A stretch of DNA of 64,000 nucleotides from CAIMZW01 sp037135095 (GTDB taxonomy: Bacteria > Actinomycetota > Actinomycetes > Nanopelagicales > Nanopelagicaceae). Position 1 is the first letter of the stretch; every line of letters starts with the position of its first letter. The notes beneath the pieces are model-generated. The model searched no databases, had not been told where the DNA came from, and saw only the letters and a program-made list of their open reading frames with translations. Positions 54,032 through 62,741 of this stretch are shown here, piece by piece. The position numbers and the translations under genes are program-made. The stretch covers positions 62,001 to 126,000 of the forward strand of contig JBAXKZ010000001.1 in NCBI GenBank assembly GCA_037135095.1, given 5' to 3'.

Positions 54032-55669
54032 CTAGTGGTTGTGACCACCTGGGCCATGGCTATGACCATGTCCACCTTGCGCTTCTGGCTTCTCATCTTC
54101 TGGAGTTTCAAAGACCATTGCTTCCGTTGTAATAAACATTGCGGCAATTGAGGCGGCGTTAGCAAGCGCAGAGCGCGTTACCTTAACCGGATCAATTACA
54201 CCTTGAGCAACTAGGTCGCCATAGGTGTCATCAGCCGCGTTGTATCCCTCATTGGCTTTAAGATTTCGAACCTTTGCCACGACAACATATCCTTCTTGGC
54301 CAGCATTCTCGGCGATCCACCGAAGTGGCTCATCGCATGCTTTACGGACCAGACGGACACCAACAGCGGCATCGCCTTCGTAACCTAGGTCGCCTTCGAG
54401 AGCGGCTGCGGCGTGAACTAGTGCAGCTCCTCCTCCGACAACGATTCCTTCTTCAACTGCAGCGCGAGTTGCAGAGATGGCATCTTCAAGGCGATGCTTC
54501 TTCTCTTTTAACTCAACTTCAGTATGAGCACCAACCTTGATGACACAAACGCCACCAGCAAGTTTTGCTACTCGCTCTTGAAGTTTTTCGCGATCCCAGT
54601 CGGAATCGGTAGTTGCAATTTCGTTACGAATTTCGCTGACGCGATTTTCTACTTCGACCTTGTCGCCAGCTCCATCAACGATTGTGGTGTTGTCCTTTGT
54701 GATGACAATCCGACGAGCGCGACCGAGCAAATCAACGGTGACCTGATCAAGCTTTAGACCAACTTCTGCGGTAATTACTTGACCACCAGTTAGCACCGCT
54801 ATGTCTTGCAACATTGCTTTACGACGATCGCCAAAACCAGGGGCCTTTACGGCAGCAGATGTGAAGGTGCCACGCATGCGGTTAACAACTAGGGTTGAAA
54901 GCGCTTCGCCATCTACATCTTCAGCGATAATCAAAAGTGGCTTATTCGCTTGAGCAACCTTCTCCAAAATTGGAAGAATGTCGTTCAAGGCTGAGATTTT
55001 GCCGGCAGAGATAAGCACGTAAGCATCTTCGAGTATGGTCTCCATGCGATCTGAATCAGTCACAAAGTAAGGTGAGATGTAACCCTTATCGAATTGCATT
55101 CCTTCGGTGAAATCTAATTCCAAGCCAGTCGTGGAAGATTCTTCGACGGTGATGACGCCATCCTTGCCGACCTTGTCCATTGCTTCAGCGATTAGATCGC
55201 CAATTGCTTTGTCCTGAGCCGAAATCGTTGCGACATCTGCGATCTGAGATTTTCCGCTAACGGCGGTTGAGTTCTTGCGAAGTTCTTCGGAAATTGCCTT
55301 AACTGCTGCTTCGATACCAGCTTTGATATCCATTGGTTGTGCTCCGGCTGCCAAGTTGCGCAGACCTTCTTTAACCATGGCCTGGGCTAAAACTGTGGCA
55401 GTAGTGGTTCCATCGCCCGCAACATCATTGGTCTTCTCGGCTACTTGCTTTACAAGTTGAGCACCCATGTTTTCGGCTGGATCTGGAAGTTCAATCTCTT
55501 TTGCGATGGTGACACCATCGTTAGTGATGAGCGGGGCTCCGTAGGACTTGGCGATAACAACGTTACGGCCCTTAGGTCCAAGAGTTACTTTGACGGTGTC
55601 AGCAAGAATGTTGACTCCGCGTTCCATAGCTCGACGAGCGGTCTCATCAAAGTGCAGGCTTTTTCCCAT
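54032..55669 (-). CDS. groEL: chaperonin GroEL (GroEL1-like, His-rich tail)
   Basis: Chaperonin subunit of 545 residues, with VTLGPKGRNVV, the ATP loop DGTTTATVLAQ and GGGAALVHA. The C terminus is GGHGHSHGPGGHNH rather than the GGM repeats of usual GroEL; this His-rich tail is known from mycobacterial GroEL1 (Rv3417c), which also follows groES. It is 7 bases downstream of groES and under the CIRCE element. Confidence 0.95.
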   Translation of the reverse strand: MGKSLHFDETARRAMERGVNILADTVKVTLGPKGRNVVIAKSYGAPLITNDGVTIAKEIELPDPAENMGAQLVKQVAEKTNDVAGDGTTTATVLAQAMVKEGLRNLAAGAQPMDIKAGIEAAVKAISEELRKNSTAVSGKSQIADVATISAQDKAIGDLIAEAMDKVGKDGVITVEESSTTGLELDFTEGMQFDKGYISPYFVTDSDRMETILEDAYVLISAGKISALNDILPILEKVAQANKPLLIIAEDVDGEALSTLVVNRMRGTFTSAAVKAPGFGDRRKAMLQDIAVLTGGQVITAEVGLKLDQVTVDLLGRARRIVITKDNTTIVDGAGDKVEVENRVSEIRNEIATTDSDWDREKLQERVAKLAGGVCVIKVGAHTEVELKEKKHRLEDAISATRAAVEEGIVVGGGAALVHAAAALEGDLGYEGDAAVGVRLVRKACDEPLRWIAENAGQEGYVVVAKVRNLKANEGYNAADDTYGDLVAQGVIDPVKVTRSALANAASIAAMFITTEAMVFETPEDEKPEAQGGHGHSHGPGGHNH

Positions 55670-55676
55670 CAGGCGA

Positions 55677-55973
55677 TTACTTCTTCTCGATGATTGCTAG
55701 TACATCGCGAGCTGAAAGAACTAAGTACTCCTCGTTGTTGTACTTAACTTCAGTTCCGCCGTACTTGCTGTAAAGAACAACATCGCCAACTTGGACATCC
55801 ATGGGAGTGCGAACGCCATCGTCAAAGCGACCTGGGCCTACCGCAACAACGGTGCCTTCTTGTGGCTTCTCTTTTGCAGTATCTGGAATTACTAGACCAG
55901 ATGCAGTGGTTTGTTCAGCCTCATTGGCCTTAACAACAATTCGATCTTCAAGTGGCTTAATGGCAACGGCCAT
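55677..55973 (-). CDS. groES: co-chaperonin GroES
   Basis: Ten-kDa cap of GroEL, 98 residues: IKPLEDRIVVK, the mobile loop EQTTASGLVIPDTAKEKP and GDVVLYSKYGGTEV. ATG at 55973 has AGAAGGAG 8 bases upstream, which rules out the longer frame. Confidence 0.96.
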   Translation of the reverse strand: MAVAIKPLEDRIVVKANEAEQTTASGLVIPDTAKEKPQEGTVVAVGPGRFDDGVRTPMDVQVGDVVLYSKYGGTEVKYNNEEYLVLSARDVLAIIEKK

Positions 55974-56056
55974 GTGTGCGCTCCTTCTACTCATTGCTAG
56001 TCGGTTGGAACCCGGTCTTTTCTAACCAGGCGAACCTCTCTGGCTAGTCGCTGGAA

Positions 56057-56083
56057 TTAGCAGACTAAGGCCGAGAGTGCTAA
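56057..56083. promoter_or_regulatory. CIRCE element (HrcA operator) upstream of groES
   Basis: Read on the minus strand: TTAGCACTC, 9-base spacer, GTCTGCTAA. The first arm is the exact consensus and the second matches 7 of 9. It lies between tsaD and groES, about 85 bases before the start codon, and predicts HrcA control of groESL. Confidence 0.8.
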
Positions 56084-56133
56084 CCCAAACTCTAAAGGTG
56101 GCGGTCTAGGTGGTCAATTTGAACCGAGTCGAG

Positions 56134-57171
56134 CTACCAGATGACGCGGGCGATTCCTGGGCTGGAGTCGGCTCCAATACCTACGGCAGAAGGCTTGGCC
56201 CCGCTTTCTAGGGCTAATGAGCCCAGAATGGCGACCATTGCCCCATTATCAGTACAAAGACCAGGGGCTGGGGTCCGCAATTCAATTCGAGCTCGCTCGC
56301 AGCGGATCAGCGCCTCGTGGCGGAGCCTGGAGTTAGCCGCCACGCCGCCGGCGATAATCAAAGAGTCAATCCCCCGCTCAGTACAGGCGGCGATCGCCTT
56401 TTGAAGTAGAACATCAACCACCGCCTCTTGGAACGAGGCCGCAACATCGGCCTGTAGATAGTTAGGTGTGGCTGCCAGGTATCGAGCCACCGAAGTCTTT
56501 AGCCCGGAAAATGAGAAATCGAAACGATGTGAACTTTGATCTGGCGCTTGGGTGAAACCACGTGGAAAAGCAATCGCCGCTGGATCGCCGGCGCGAGCTG
56601 CTAAATCAATTGCCGGACCGCCGGGAAATCCAAGTTTTAATAGCCGCGCAATCTTGTCGAAGGCTTCGCCTGCTGCATCATCTACAGTGCTGCCCAAGAC
56701 CTGAACATCAGAAGTTATGTCGGTGATCTGCAAAATAGAACTGTGGCCGCCGCTCACCAACAATCCAATCGCCGGTCGAATTGGACCGGAGCCGCCGAGG
56801 GCATCAACCGCTAAATGCGCCGACAAGTGATTAACACCAAATAGTGGTCGATCTAGCGCTAGCGATAACCCTGATGCCGCGCTCACGCCGACTAACAAGG
56901 CACCGATTAAACCTGGGCCAGCGGTAACTGCAATTGCATCTACATCGCCCATTGCAATTCCTGCTTCTCGCAATGCTTCAGTTACGACCGGCAGCATCGC
57001 CTCTAGATGTGCTCTGCTGGCAACTTCTGGGACTACGCCGCCGAACCGAGCATGTTCTTCAACGCTGGAGGAGATTACATTTGCGAGCAAAGTTCGACCG
57101 CGCACAATTCCAACAGCCGTCTCGTCGCACGATGTTTCAATTCCTAAAACGATATTTGAATTTTGGCTCAT
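56134..57171 (-). CDS. tsaD: tRNA N6-threonylcarbamoyladenosine transferase
   Basis: Transfers threonylcarbamoyl to A37 of ANN-decoding tRNAs; 345 residues. It has GIETSCDETAVG, the metal HxxxH in NHLSAHLA and the ASKH-fold nucleotide motifs. The ATG overlaps the tsaB-rimI gene stop by 4 bases, so the t6A genes are co-translated. The order matches Rv3422c-Rv3419c. Confidence 0.95.
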   Translation of the reverse strand: MSQNSNIVLGIETSCDETAVGIVRGRTLLANVISSSVEEHARFGGVVPEVASRAHLEAMLPVVTEALREAGIAMGDVDAIAVTAGPGLIGALLVGVSAASGLSLALDRPLFGVNHLSAHLAVDALGGSGPIRPAIGLLVSGGHSSILQITDITSDVQVLGSTVDDAAGEAFDKIARLLKLGFPGGPAIDLAARAGDPAAIAFPRGFTQAPDQSSHRFDFSFSGLKTSVARYLAATPNYLQADVAASFQEAVVDVLLQKAIAACTERGIDSLIIAGGVAANSRLRHEALIRCERARIELRTPAPGLCTDNGAMVAILGSLALESGAKPSAVGIGADSSPGIARVIW

Positions 57172-58202
57172 GTTAAATCTTTTCGCATTACGATCGCAGT
57201 AATTCCAGGTCCGTAATAAGCTGGGCGACGGGAAATTTCAACGAAGCCGAATGCCAAATAGAGCGGCTCGGCTTCAGCATTATCAACTCGCATTTCAAGC
57301 ATCAACGCGGCTGCCTTTTGAGTCCGCGACCAATCAATCAGGCGCCGCAATAATTCGCGACCAATTCCATTCCGACGATGATTTGGATCGACCGTTAAAG
57401 TCAGTACGTCTGTGACGTTTCCTACCAGCAGACCACCAACATAACCAACAACCTTGCCCTCTTTTTCAGCAACTAAATACCAACGATTCTTGCCAGCATA
57501 TTCCTCTTTTAGTTGTCCAAGAGACCAGGCATCGTAGGCATAAGAACGTTTTTCTAAATCAAAAATGTTGACTAGATCCAATTGATTCATGGGACGGAAG
57601 CTGACATTCACCGGCGCAGGAAAAGCATCGGGGCGGCGAACGTATATTGGAGCGGTGTAGCGCGATGCCGTTGAAAATCCACGCGCCATTAAAAGCGGAT
57701 CCGGATAGTTAACTACTTCGTTCGAACTAAAATCATATTTACTTGCGCCCTCCCCAAACGAGGGCAGATCCAATAATTTCAAGGTTTGTGGTGCACTTAC
57801 TTGTGGCTCGCCGATTCTAACCCCATTGCTAAATCTGGCCCAGAAGACCTCTTTACGCCGGGCATCTGTTGCCACCAAGTAATTACTTGGCGCAGTTGAG
57901 TCAACAATGAAATCCAAAGAACATAAGCCGATCAAAGGAATCTGACGAGCAAATGCGAAACTTTGCGCAAAGGCAATCCCGACTCGCAGCCCAGTAAAGG
58001 GACCTGGACCCATGCCAACGATCACTTGATCCAGGTGCAGATCGGTTGGCAATTGTGTGAGAGCTTGAGATACGAGTCGCGGCAGAACTTCTCCGTGTGC
58101 CAAGGCATCATCATGTCTAAATAACGCAACCGTCTCACCAGCGCTAACGATCGCAACTGAAGTTCTGGAGGTAGAAGTATCAATCACCAGAGAAATTGTC
58201 AT
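57168..58202 (-). CDS. tsaB-rimI: TsaB-RimI fusion protein
   Basis: A 344-residue fusion. Residues about 1-195 are TsaB (DTSTSRTSVAI, GMGPGPFTGLRVG, PIYVRRPDA at its end), the partner of TsaD and TsaE. Residues about 200-344 are a GNAT acetyltransferase with the acetyl-CoA loop HRRNGIGREL, as in RimI, which acetylates ribosomal protein S18. In mycobacteria the two are separate adjacent genes. No stop or frameshift separates them here. Confidence 0.92.
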   Translation of the reverse strand: MTISLVIDTSTSRTSVAIVSAGETVALFRHDDALAHGEVLPRLVSQALTQLPTDLHLDQVIVGMGPGPFTGLRVGIAFAQSFAFARQIPLIGLCSLDFIVDSTAPSNYLVATDARRKEVFWARFSNGVRIGEPQVSAPQTLKLLDLPSFGEGASKYDFSSNEVVNYPDPLLMARGFSTASRYTAPIYVRRPDAFPAPVNVSFRPMNQLDLVNIFDLEKRSYAYDAWSLGQLKEEYAGKNRWYLVAEKEGKVVGYVGGLLVGNVTDVLTLTVDPNHRRNGIGRELLRRLIDWSRTQKAAALMLEMRVDNAEAEPLYLAFGFVEISRRPAYYGPGITAIVMRKDLT

Positions 58203-58642
58203 AACGAAATTTCTTTCCAGCGCGGGCCGTGACCAACTGCTGTTAGCTCGCGTTCGTTTTCGCTACTGCCGTACGCCAAATAAATTGCTAGGTACTGATC
58301 GGAAAGTCGATCAACTAAACCATCACCCCATTCAATTACAACGACACTGCTTTCAAGCAAACTTTCGAGGTCTAAATCATCGAATAGCGCAGCAGCGCTG
58401 CCCTGTAGCCGGTAGGCATCAACATGAACCAATGGCAGCACCCCAGAGTGAACTCTTGATATAACAAAGGTCGGGGAGGTAATTCCGCTGATTCCTAGTG
58501 CTTCGCCGATCCCTTGAGTTAATGCAGTTTTCCCAGCACCCAACGGACCAGATAACAAGATTAGATCACCCGCGCGTAATTTCTGACCCAGAGAAAATCC
58601 CCATTGGTGCATCTGCTGCGCAGATGAAATAACGAAGGCCAC
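58199..58642 (-). CDS. tsaE: tRNA threonylcarbamoylation ATPase
   Basis: Small P-loop ATPase of 147 residues cooperating with TsaB and TsaD; Walker A is GPLGAGKTALTQG, with TSPTFVI and VVIEWGD typical of the family. The GTG start has TAATCT 6 bases upstream and no Shine-Dalgarno. It overlaps tsaB-rimI by 4 bases. Confidence 0.93.
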   Translation of the reverse strand: MAFVISSAQQMHQWGFSLGQKLRAGDLILLSGPLGAGKTALTQGIGEALGISGITSPTFVISRVHSGVLPLVHVDAYRLQGSAAALFDDLDLESLLESSVVVIEWGDGLVDRLSDQYLAIYLAYGSSENERELTAVGHGPRWKEISL

Positions 58643-58659
58643 AGGCGCAGATTATCGCC

Positions 58660-58694
58660 AAAGCGGGCTGAGCGAATTTCGCCCAGCCCGCTTT
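58660..58694 (-). terminator. hairpin terminator after the secreted hydrolase gene
   Basis: On the minus strand a 16-base stem (AAAGCGGGCTGGGCGA paired with TCGCTCAGCCCGCTTT, one G-U pair) around a 3-4 base loop. The T tail is short, so efficiency is uncertain. Confidence 0.65.
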
Positions 58695-58714
58695 GATGCT
58701 CTTTTTACCGCTTC

Positions 58715-60346
58715 TTATAGCTCTTCGTTGTAGAACTTAAGAAGTGGAGCGCGATAGCCGGGATCTAATGTGAGACCCTTGGCCTTTCGTACCAAAGTGG
58801 TAAGTGGTCCGCCGGATTTTAGGACGCCAGTTTTCGCGGCCGTTCCGACGAGATCTGCAACAGCCAACAATTGGGCATCGGTGTAGTTGCAGTGATTAGT
58901 TCCATTGGCTGCCGGAGTAGTTGTATCTGGTGCTCCGGTTGCGGTGAACTTGGTGTAAGTACTAGGCGTTGGCGCCCAGATTGTAATCAAGTTCTTCTTT
59001 GGTCGCGTGTAAGTCCCACTCTTTTGGAACTCCTTCAATGCAGCTGCCTTTTCTGCCGCATACTGCGCCACATATTTGTCGGCCAACCACTGCGCATTGC
59101 CTGCTGGTGTGATTGGATCAGCAACGCTTGCGAGCGTAACGGTTGGCATATTGATCTTGCCGGTGTGCGAAGTTAGTGCTCGCATCTTCGTAACTGCGGC
59201 GGCATCTGCACTCCAACGTGGTGCTGCTGGGTTTGCTGGATTAAGGAAGGACAACATGCCACCAATTGCATCGCTGCCACTTAGTGCGGCATTGAAAACT
59301 GCGGCATCAGATGAAACGCGAGCTGAGTAGTCAGTCTTTGAGTTGTCAAAGACTGGGCCGCCAGATTGAATTTCAACATCATATGTCGCCATAACGCCAA
59401 GAACTGCAGCGTTGGCAACATTTTCCAAGACTGCAAGAGCTGGGCTAGCAGCCAATGCGAATGAGGTGTATGCAGCGCTGTTTGGCGAACCCGGACCCGA
59501 AGTCGAGTCAAAGTGCGCGCTCTGAGTTGGCAAACCTGCCATTAATCCGACCATCAAAAGGGCCGAACGTGGTGGAATGCTGGCCAATGCCGTTCCGGCG
59601 GGACCAGAAGAATCTGGCCAGACACCGCTAGCGATGGCACCTTGCAACTTACCGAGAACGGTAAATACCTTAACCAGGTCACCCATTGCTTCGGCATATC
59701 CGGCTGCACCAGCAGAATAGTTGTGCGCTTTTATGGTTGGATCGAAGAAGGTCTTCATCCCCCACAAAACATCGCCAGCCATTGTTAGCTCGGCCTCAAC
59801 TGATCCGATTGCTGGACACATTGGAGCTGCAGCATCAATTAGTTCTGGGTGTTGTTCAGCTAGCGCTTGAGTAATGAAACCGCCTAGAGATGATCCCCAA
59901 GCCGCGATCTTTTTGGTTGCCGGGAATTGCTTTCGGAAGAGCCCGATTAATTCCACATCAGATGCCACGCCAGCACCGGCATTCCAGCCTTGAATTGGGA
60001 AGGCAGAACCAGCAACTGCATAGCCCTTGCCTAACAAAGTACCGATAACGAGGGCATCAGGCCCCTGTTGTGGCAACTTGACTACCTTGTAGCCACCAAC
60101 GACTGGAATTCCAGCAGGAATATCAACTGGATATCGATAACCGTGCGAGTAAAGCATTAGCGTGCCGTTGAAGTTTGCCGGCACCTGCATTACATAGGCG
60201 GCACCATCTGAGGTCGCTCCTTGGCAAGTTGTAACGAAGCTGACCGTGGCGCAAGCTGGATCTGCTGCACGTGCAACAGTTGGCATTGCTGTAAACGCAA
60301 TTGAAACTAGCGCGCTAACAGCGAGAAGTGAAATTTTCTTTCTCAT
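58715..60346 (-). CDS. secreted alpha/beta hydrolase
   Basis: A 543-residue exported protein: signal peptide (about 1-27, VARA), then an alpha/beta-hydrolase region with a nucleophile elbow AWGSSLGG (about 150). Ser is the probable nucleophile, with Asp in SVADPITP (about 415) as a candidate acid and His in TNHCNYT (about 485). Substrate unknown; it may be an esterase, lipase or peptidase. ATG at 60346 has GAGG upstream; a longer start at 60361 overlaps the binding-protein stop. It is the last gene downstream of the importer's binding-protein gene. Confidence 0.75.
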   Translation of the reverse strand: MRKKISLLAVSALVSIAFTAMPTVARAADPACATVSFVTTCQGATSDGAAYVMQVPANFNGTLMLYSHGYRYPVDIPAGIPVVGGYKVVKLPQQGPDALVIGTLLGKGYAVAGSAFPIQGWNAGAGVASDVELIGLFRKQFPATKKIAAWGSSLGGFITQALAEQHPELIDAAAPMCPAIGSVEAELTMAGDVLWGMKTFFDPTIKAHNYSAGAAGYAEAMGDLVKVFTVLGKLQGAIASGVWPDSSGPAGTALASIPPRSALLMVGLMAGLPTQSAHFDSTSGPGSPNSAAYTSFALAASPALAVLENVANAAVLGVMATYDVEIQSGGPVFDNSKTDYSARVSSDAAVFNAALSGSDAIGGMLSFLNPANPAAPRWSADAAAVTKMRALTSHTGKINMPTVTLASVADPITPAGNAQWLADKYVAQYAAEKAAALKEFQKSGTYTRPKKNLITIWAPTPSTYTKFTATGAPDTTTPAANGTNHCNYTDAQLLAVADLVGTAAKTGVLKSGGPLTTLVRKAKGLTLDPGYRAPLLKFYNEEL

Positions 60347-60360
60347 GGTTATAGTCCTCA

Positions 60361-61668
60361 TTAGTTTGTTGGCAATCCGTTTAAGGGAAGTGCGGGACGC
60401 TTAGATGCCGATTTAACGACCGCGCCTGCACCAGAGTCAGTGGTGTAAAGCGAATAGCTGCCACCAACTGGCTTCAATTCACCAGCAGAGTTGTAAGCAC
60501 CGAACCAATAACTGTTATAGCCGACGTGATTTCCCTTGGCGTAGTTGATTGGTGAGAAGGAGGCGCTAGCAAAGGATGAACCCTTACTTTCAAGCGCTGC
60601 GACCAAGCCAGCGCGAGTTGGATTTGCTCCAGCTGCACGAAGAGCCTGAACCGTCATCATGGCGGTGTTCATGGCGACAAGTACGTTGTTATCAAAGACC
60701 GCGCCACCGTTGTATTTGGTGTTGATGCCTTGGAAGAACTTCACATACTCATCAGTGAGATCTGTTGGTGCTGGCAGAAAAGATGCACCAATTGCGCCGG
60801 TAAGGACTACGGCTGGAACACCAACGGCTTTGAGGGTAGTGGCATCGCCACCGACCGATCCTAGAATCCATTGTGCCTTGTAACCAAGAGCCGCCGAGGT
60901 AGCGAGCGCTGCTCCAGATGCAGTGGTAACGCCGAACATGACTACAACTTCAGCGCCAGCAGCTTTTAATTTGCTAACCCAACCTGCCGCTGTTTGCGCG
61001 CTCTGCGAACCGGAGGCATAGGAAACCTTGACATCAAATGTTGTCCCGGCCTGTTTGAATCCAGCCAAGGCATCGGTACCGAAGTCATCAGCTTGATAGA
61101 TCAAGCCCAATTTCTTGCCGGCAAAGTTCTCTTTTAGGTATTGCCCCATAATCTTTGCTTCCATGACATAGGAAGGAAAGAGTGAAAAGGTAGTTGGATA
61201 TTTCTTTGCATCGGCGAATCCGCTGAAGCCAGTGTTCAAGAAAAGATCCGGAATTCCACGTCGACCAAGGTTGACCGACTTGGCTACCGCAAGGTGGTTT
61301 GCAGTGCCTAGGGCACCAACCACGGCAAAGACTTTATCCTTAAGAATTAATTCATTAGTTTTAGCAACTGCCAATGTAGGTAGGTAGGCATCATCCTTAA
61401 CAACCAGTGAAATTTTGCGGCCGTATACGCCACCGTTGTCATTCACATAATTGAAGTAAGCGGTCATCGCCGACGGGATCTTGTTATAACCAGGGGCTGC
61501 ACTTCCAGTGAGCGGAATGGTTATGCCCAACTTGATTGTGTTTGAGTTGACACCATCTACGGTGTGCACGTTGAACGCCTGAGCCGGAATGGCAGTTATT
61601 GCCAAGGCTGTGACTGCAAGCGTCGCAGAAGCTAAGATTCCGCGCTTCGTGCGTCGTTGAACGAACAT
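60361..61668 (-). CDS. branched-chain-type ABC transporter substrate-binding protein
   Basis: A 435-residue exported type I binding protein (Peripla_BP_6, LivK-like): signal peptide ending PAQA with no lipobox Cys, then KLGITIPLTG, the AVVGALGTANHLAV region and YQADDFGTDALAGFK. Ligands of the family include branched-chain amino acids, amides and aromatic acids; the exact one cannot be read. GAAGGAA precedes the ATG. Confidence 0.88.
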   Translation of the reverse strand: MFVQRRTKRGILASATLAVTALAITAIPAQAFNVHTVDGVNSNTIKLGITIPLTGSAAPGYNKIPSAMTAYFNYVNDNGGVYGRKISLVVKDDAYLPTLAVAKTNELILKDKVFAVVGALGTANHLAVAKSVNLGRRGIPDLFLNTGFSGFADAKKYPTTFSLFPSYVMEAKIMGQYLKENFAGKKLGLIYQADDFGTDALAGFKQAGTTFDVKVSYASGSQSAQTAAGWVSKLKAAGAEVVVMFGVTTASGAALATSAALGYKAQWILGSVGGDATTLKAVGVPAVVLTGAIGASFLPAPTDLTDEYVKFFQGINTKYNGGAVFDNNVLVAMNTAMMTVQALRAAGANPTRAGLVAALESKGSSFASASFSPINYAKGNHVGYNSYWFGAYNSAGELKPVGGSYSLYTTDSGAGAVVKSASKRPALPLNGLPTN

Positions 61669-61763
61669 ATGGTTCCTTCCATTGAGGGTATAGAGGGAGT
61701 TCTCTATTTAGTTTTAGACAGCTACCGATTAATCGTAGTTACCATATTGCGGGAAATGAGAAG

Positions 61764-62741
61764 TTACCGCGAACTTTTTTTAACTTTTCGCCAGTTCAAT
61801 TTTGGCCCATTTGGGAAAAATAGGACTGAAAGTATTAAAAGCACGCTAGTCATCAGCCCGGGAAGGTTGGCAGTCACCTTCTCCGAACCACCCAGATGCG
61901 CTGCTAGCGACCCGGTGAGTTCAGGGATAGCGACAAGAACTATTGCGCCGACAATGCTACCCGTGAGTAGGGTTACCCCCGCAAGTACCGCACCAGTAAC
62001 AATCGCGAAGGACAATGAGAGGGGAAAGGCGCTAGGCGTAACCAAACTGATGGTCATGGCAAGCAGCGCGCCCGCTAGACCGGCCAAACCCGAGCTAATT
62101 GTGAAGGCCAGAACCTTTGACCGGCCAACATGGATGCCGGCGAGCGCCGCCGAGGTGGGATTACTCCTTGAAGCGCGCCAAGACCGACCATATCGACTCC
62201 CCAGAATGTTGTAAGTGAGCCAAACAATCAGCAAGGCGGAAAGCGCCGCGATCCAGAAGAACCACTTATATTGGGTGAAATCTGCACCTAACCAGGCTGG
62301 CGGTAAGCCAACGTCATAGGTCAGACCTTGCTCGCCACCAAGAAAGCCAAATTCATTGGCCAGTGAAGGCAGCCCGACGGCAAGGGCCAAGGTGGTGCCC
62401 GCTAGATATGGCCCTGTAAGTCGACCGGCGGCCACCCCCAGAATTGCACCAAAAAGGGCTGCCGCCAAAACCGCGGCGACAAAGGTAAGAGGAATTGGCA
62501 GGTGCCAGTAGTTGCGTGAAAGTACCGCCGCATAAGCCCCAACTGCCATGAGAGCGCCATGGCCCAATGAGATCTGCCCTGAGTATCCGGTCAACAAGAC
62601 GATGGCAGAGATGGCAACGACGTAAACCGCTACCTCGGCACCCTGATAAACCCGTAATTCATCAACTCGATTGCTAACTAGAAAGAGAACAAGACCGATG
62701 GCGATAAATACCAAGGCTGCGCGAACTTTTGAACTACGCAT
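61764..62741 (-). CDS. livM: branched-chain-type ABC transporter permease LivM
   Basis: A 325-residue permease with about eight to nine hydrophobic segments and the conserved SGQISLGHGALMAVGAYAA motif. It overlaps livH by 8 bases. The symbol follows the family; substrate may differ from leucine. Confidence 0.88.
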   Translation of the reverse strand: MRSSKVRAALVFIAIGLVLFLVSNRVDELRVYQGAEVAVYVVAISAIVLLTGYSGQISLGHGALMAVGAYAAVLSRNYWHLPIPLTFVAAVLAAALFGAILGVAAGRLTGPYLAGTTLALAVGLPSLANEFGFLGGEQGLTYDVGLPPAWLGADFTQYKWFFWIAALSALLIVWLTYNILGSRYGRSWRASRSNPTSAALAGIHVGRSKVLAFTISSGLAGLAGALLAMTISLVTPSAFPLSLSFAIVTGAVLAGVTLLTGSIVGAIVLVAIPELTGSLAAHLGGSEKVTANLPGLMTSVLLILSVLFFPNGPKLNWRKVKKSSR

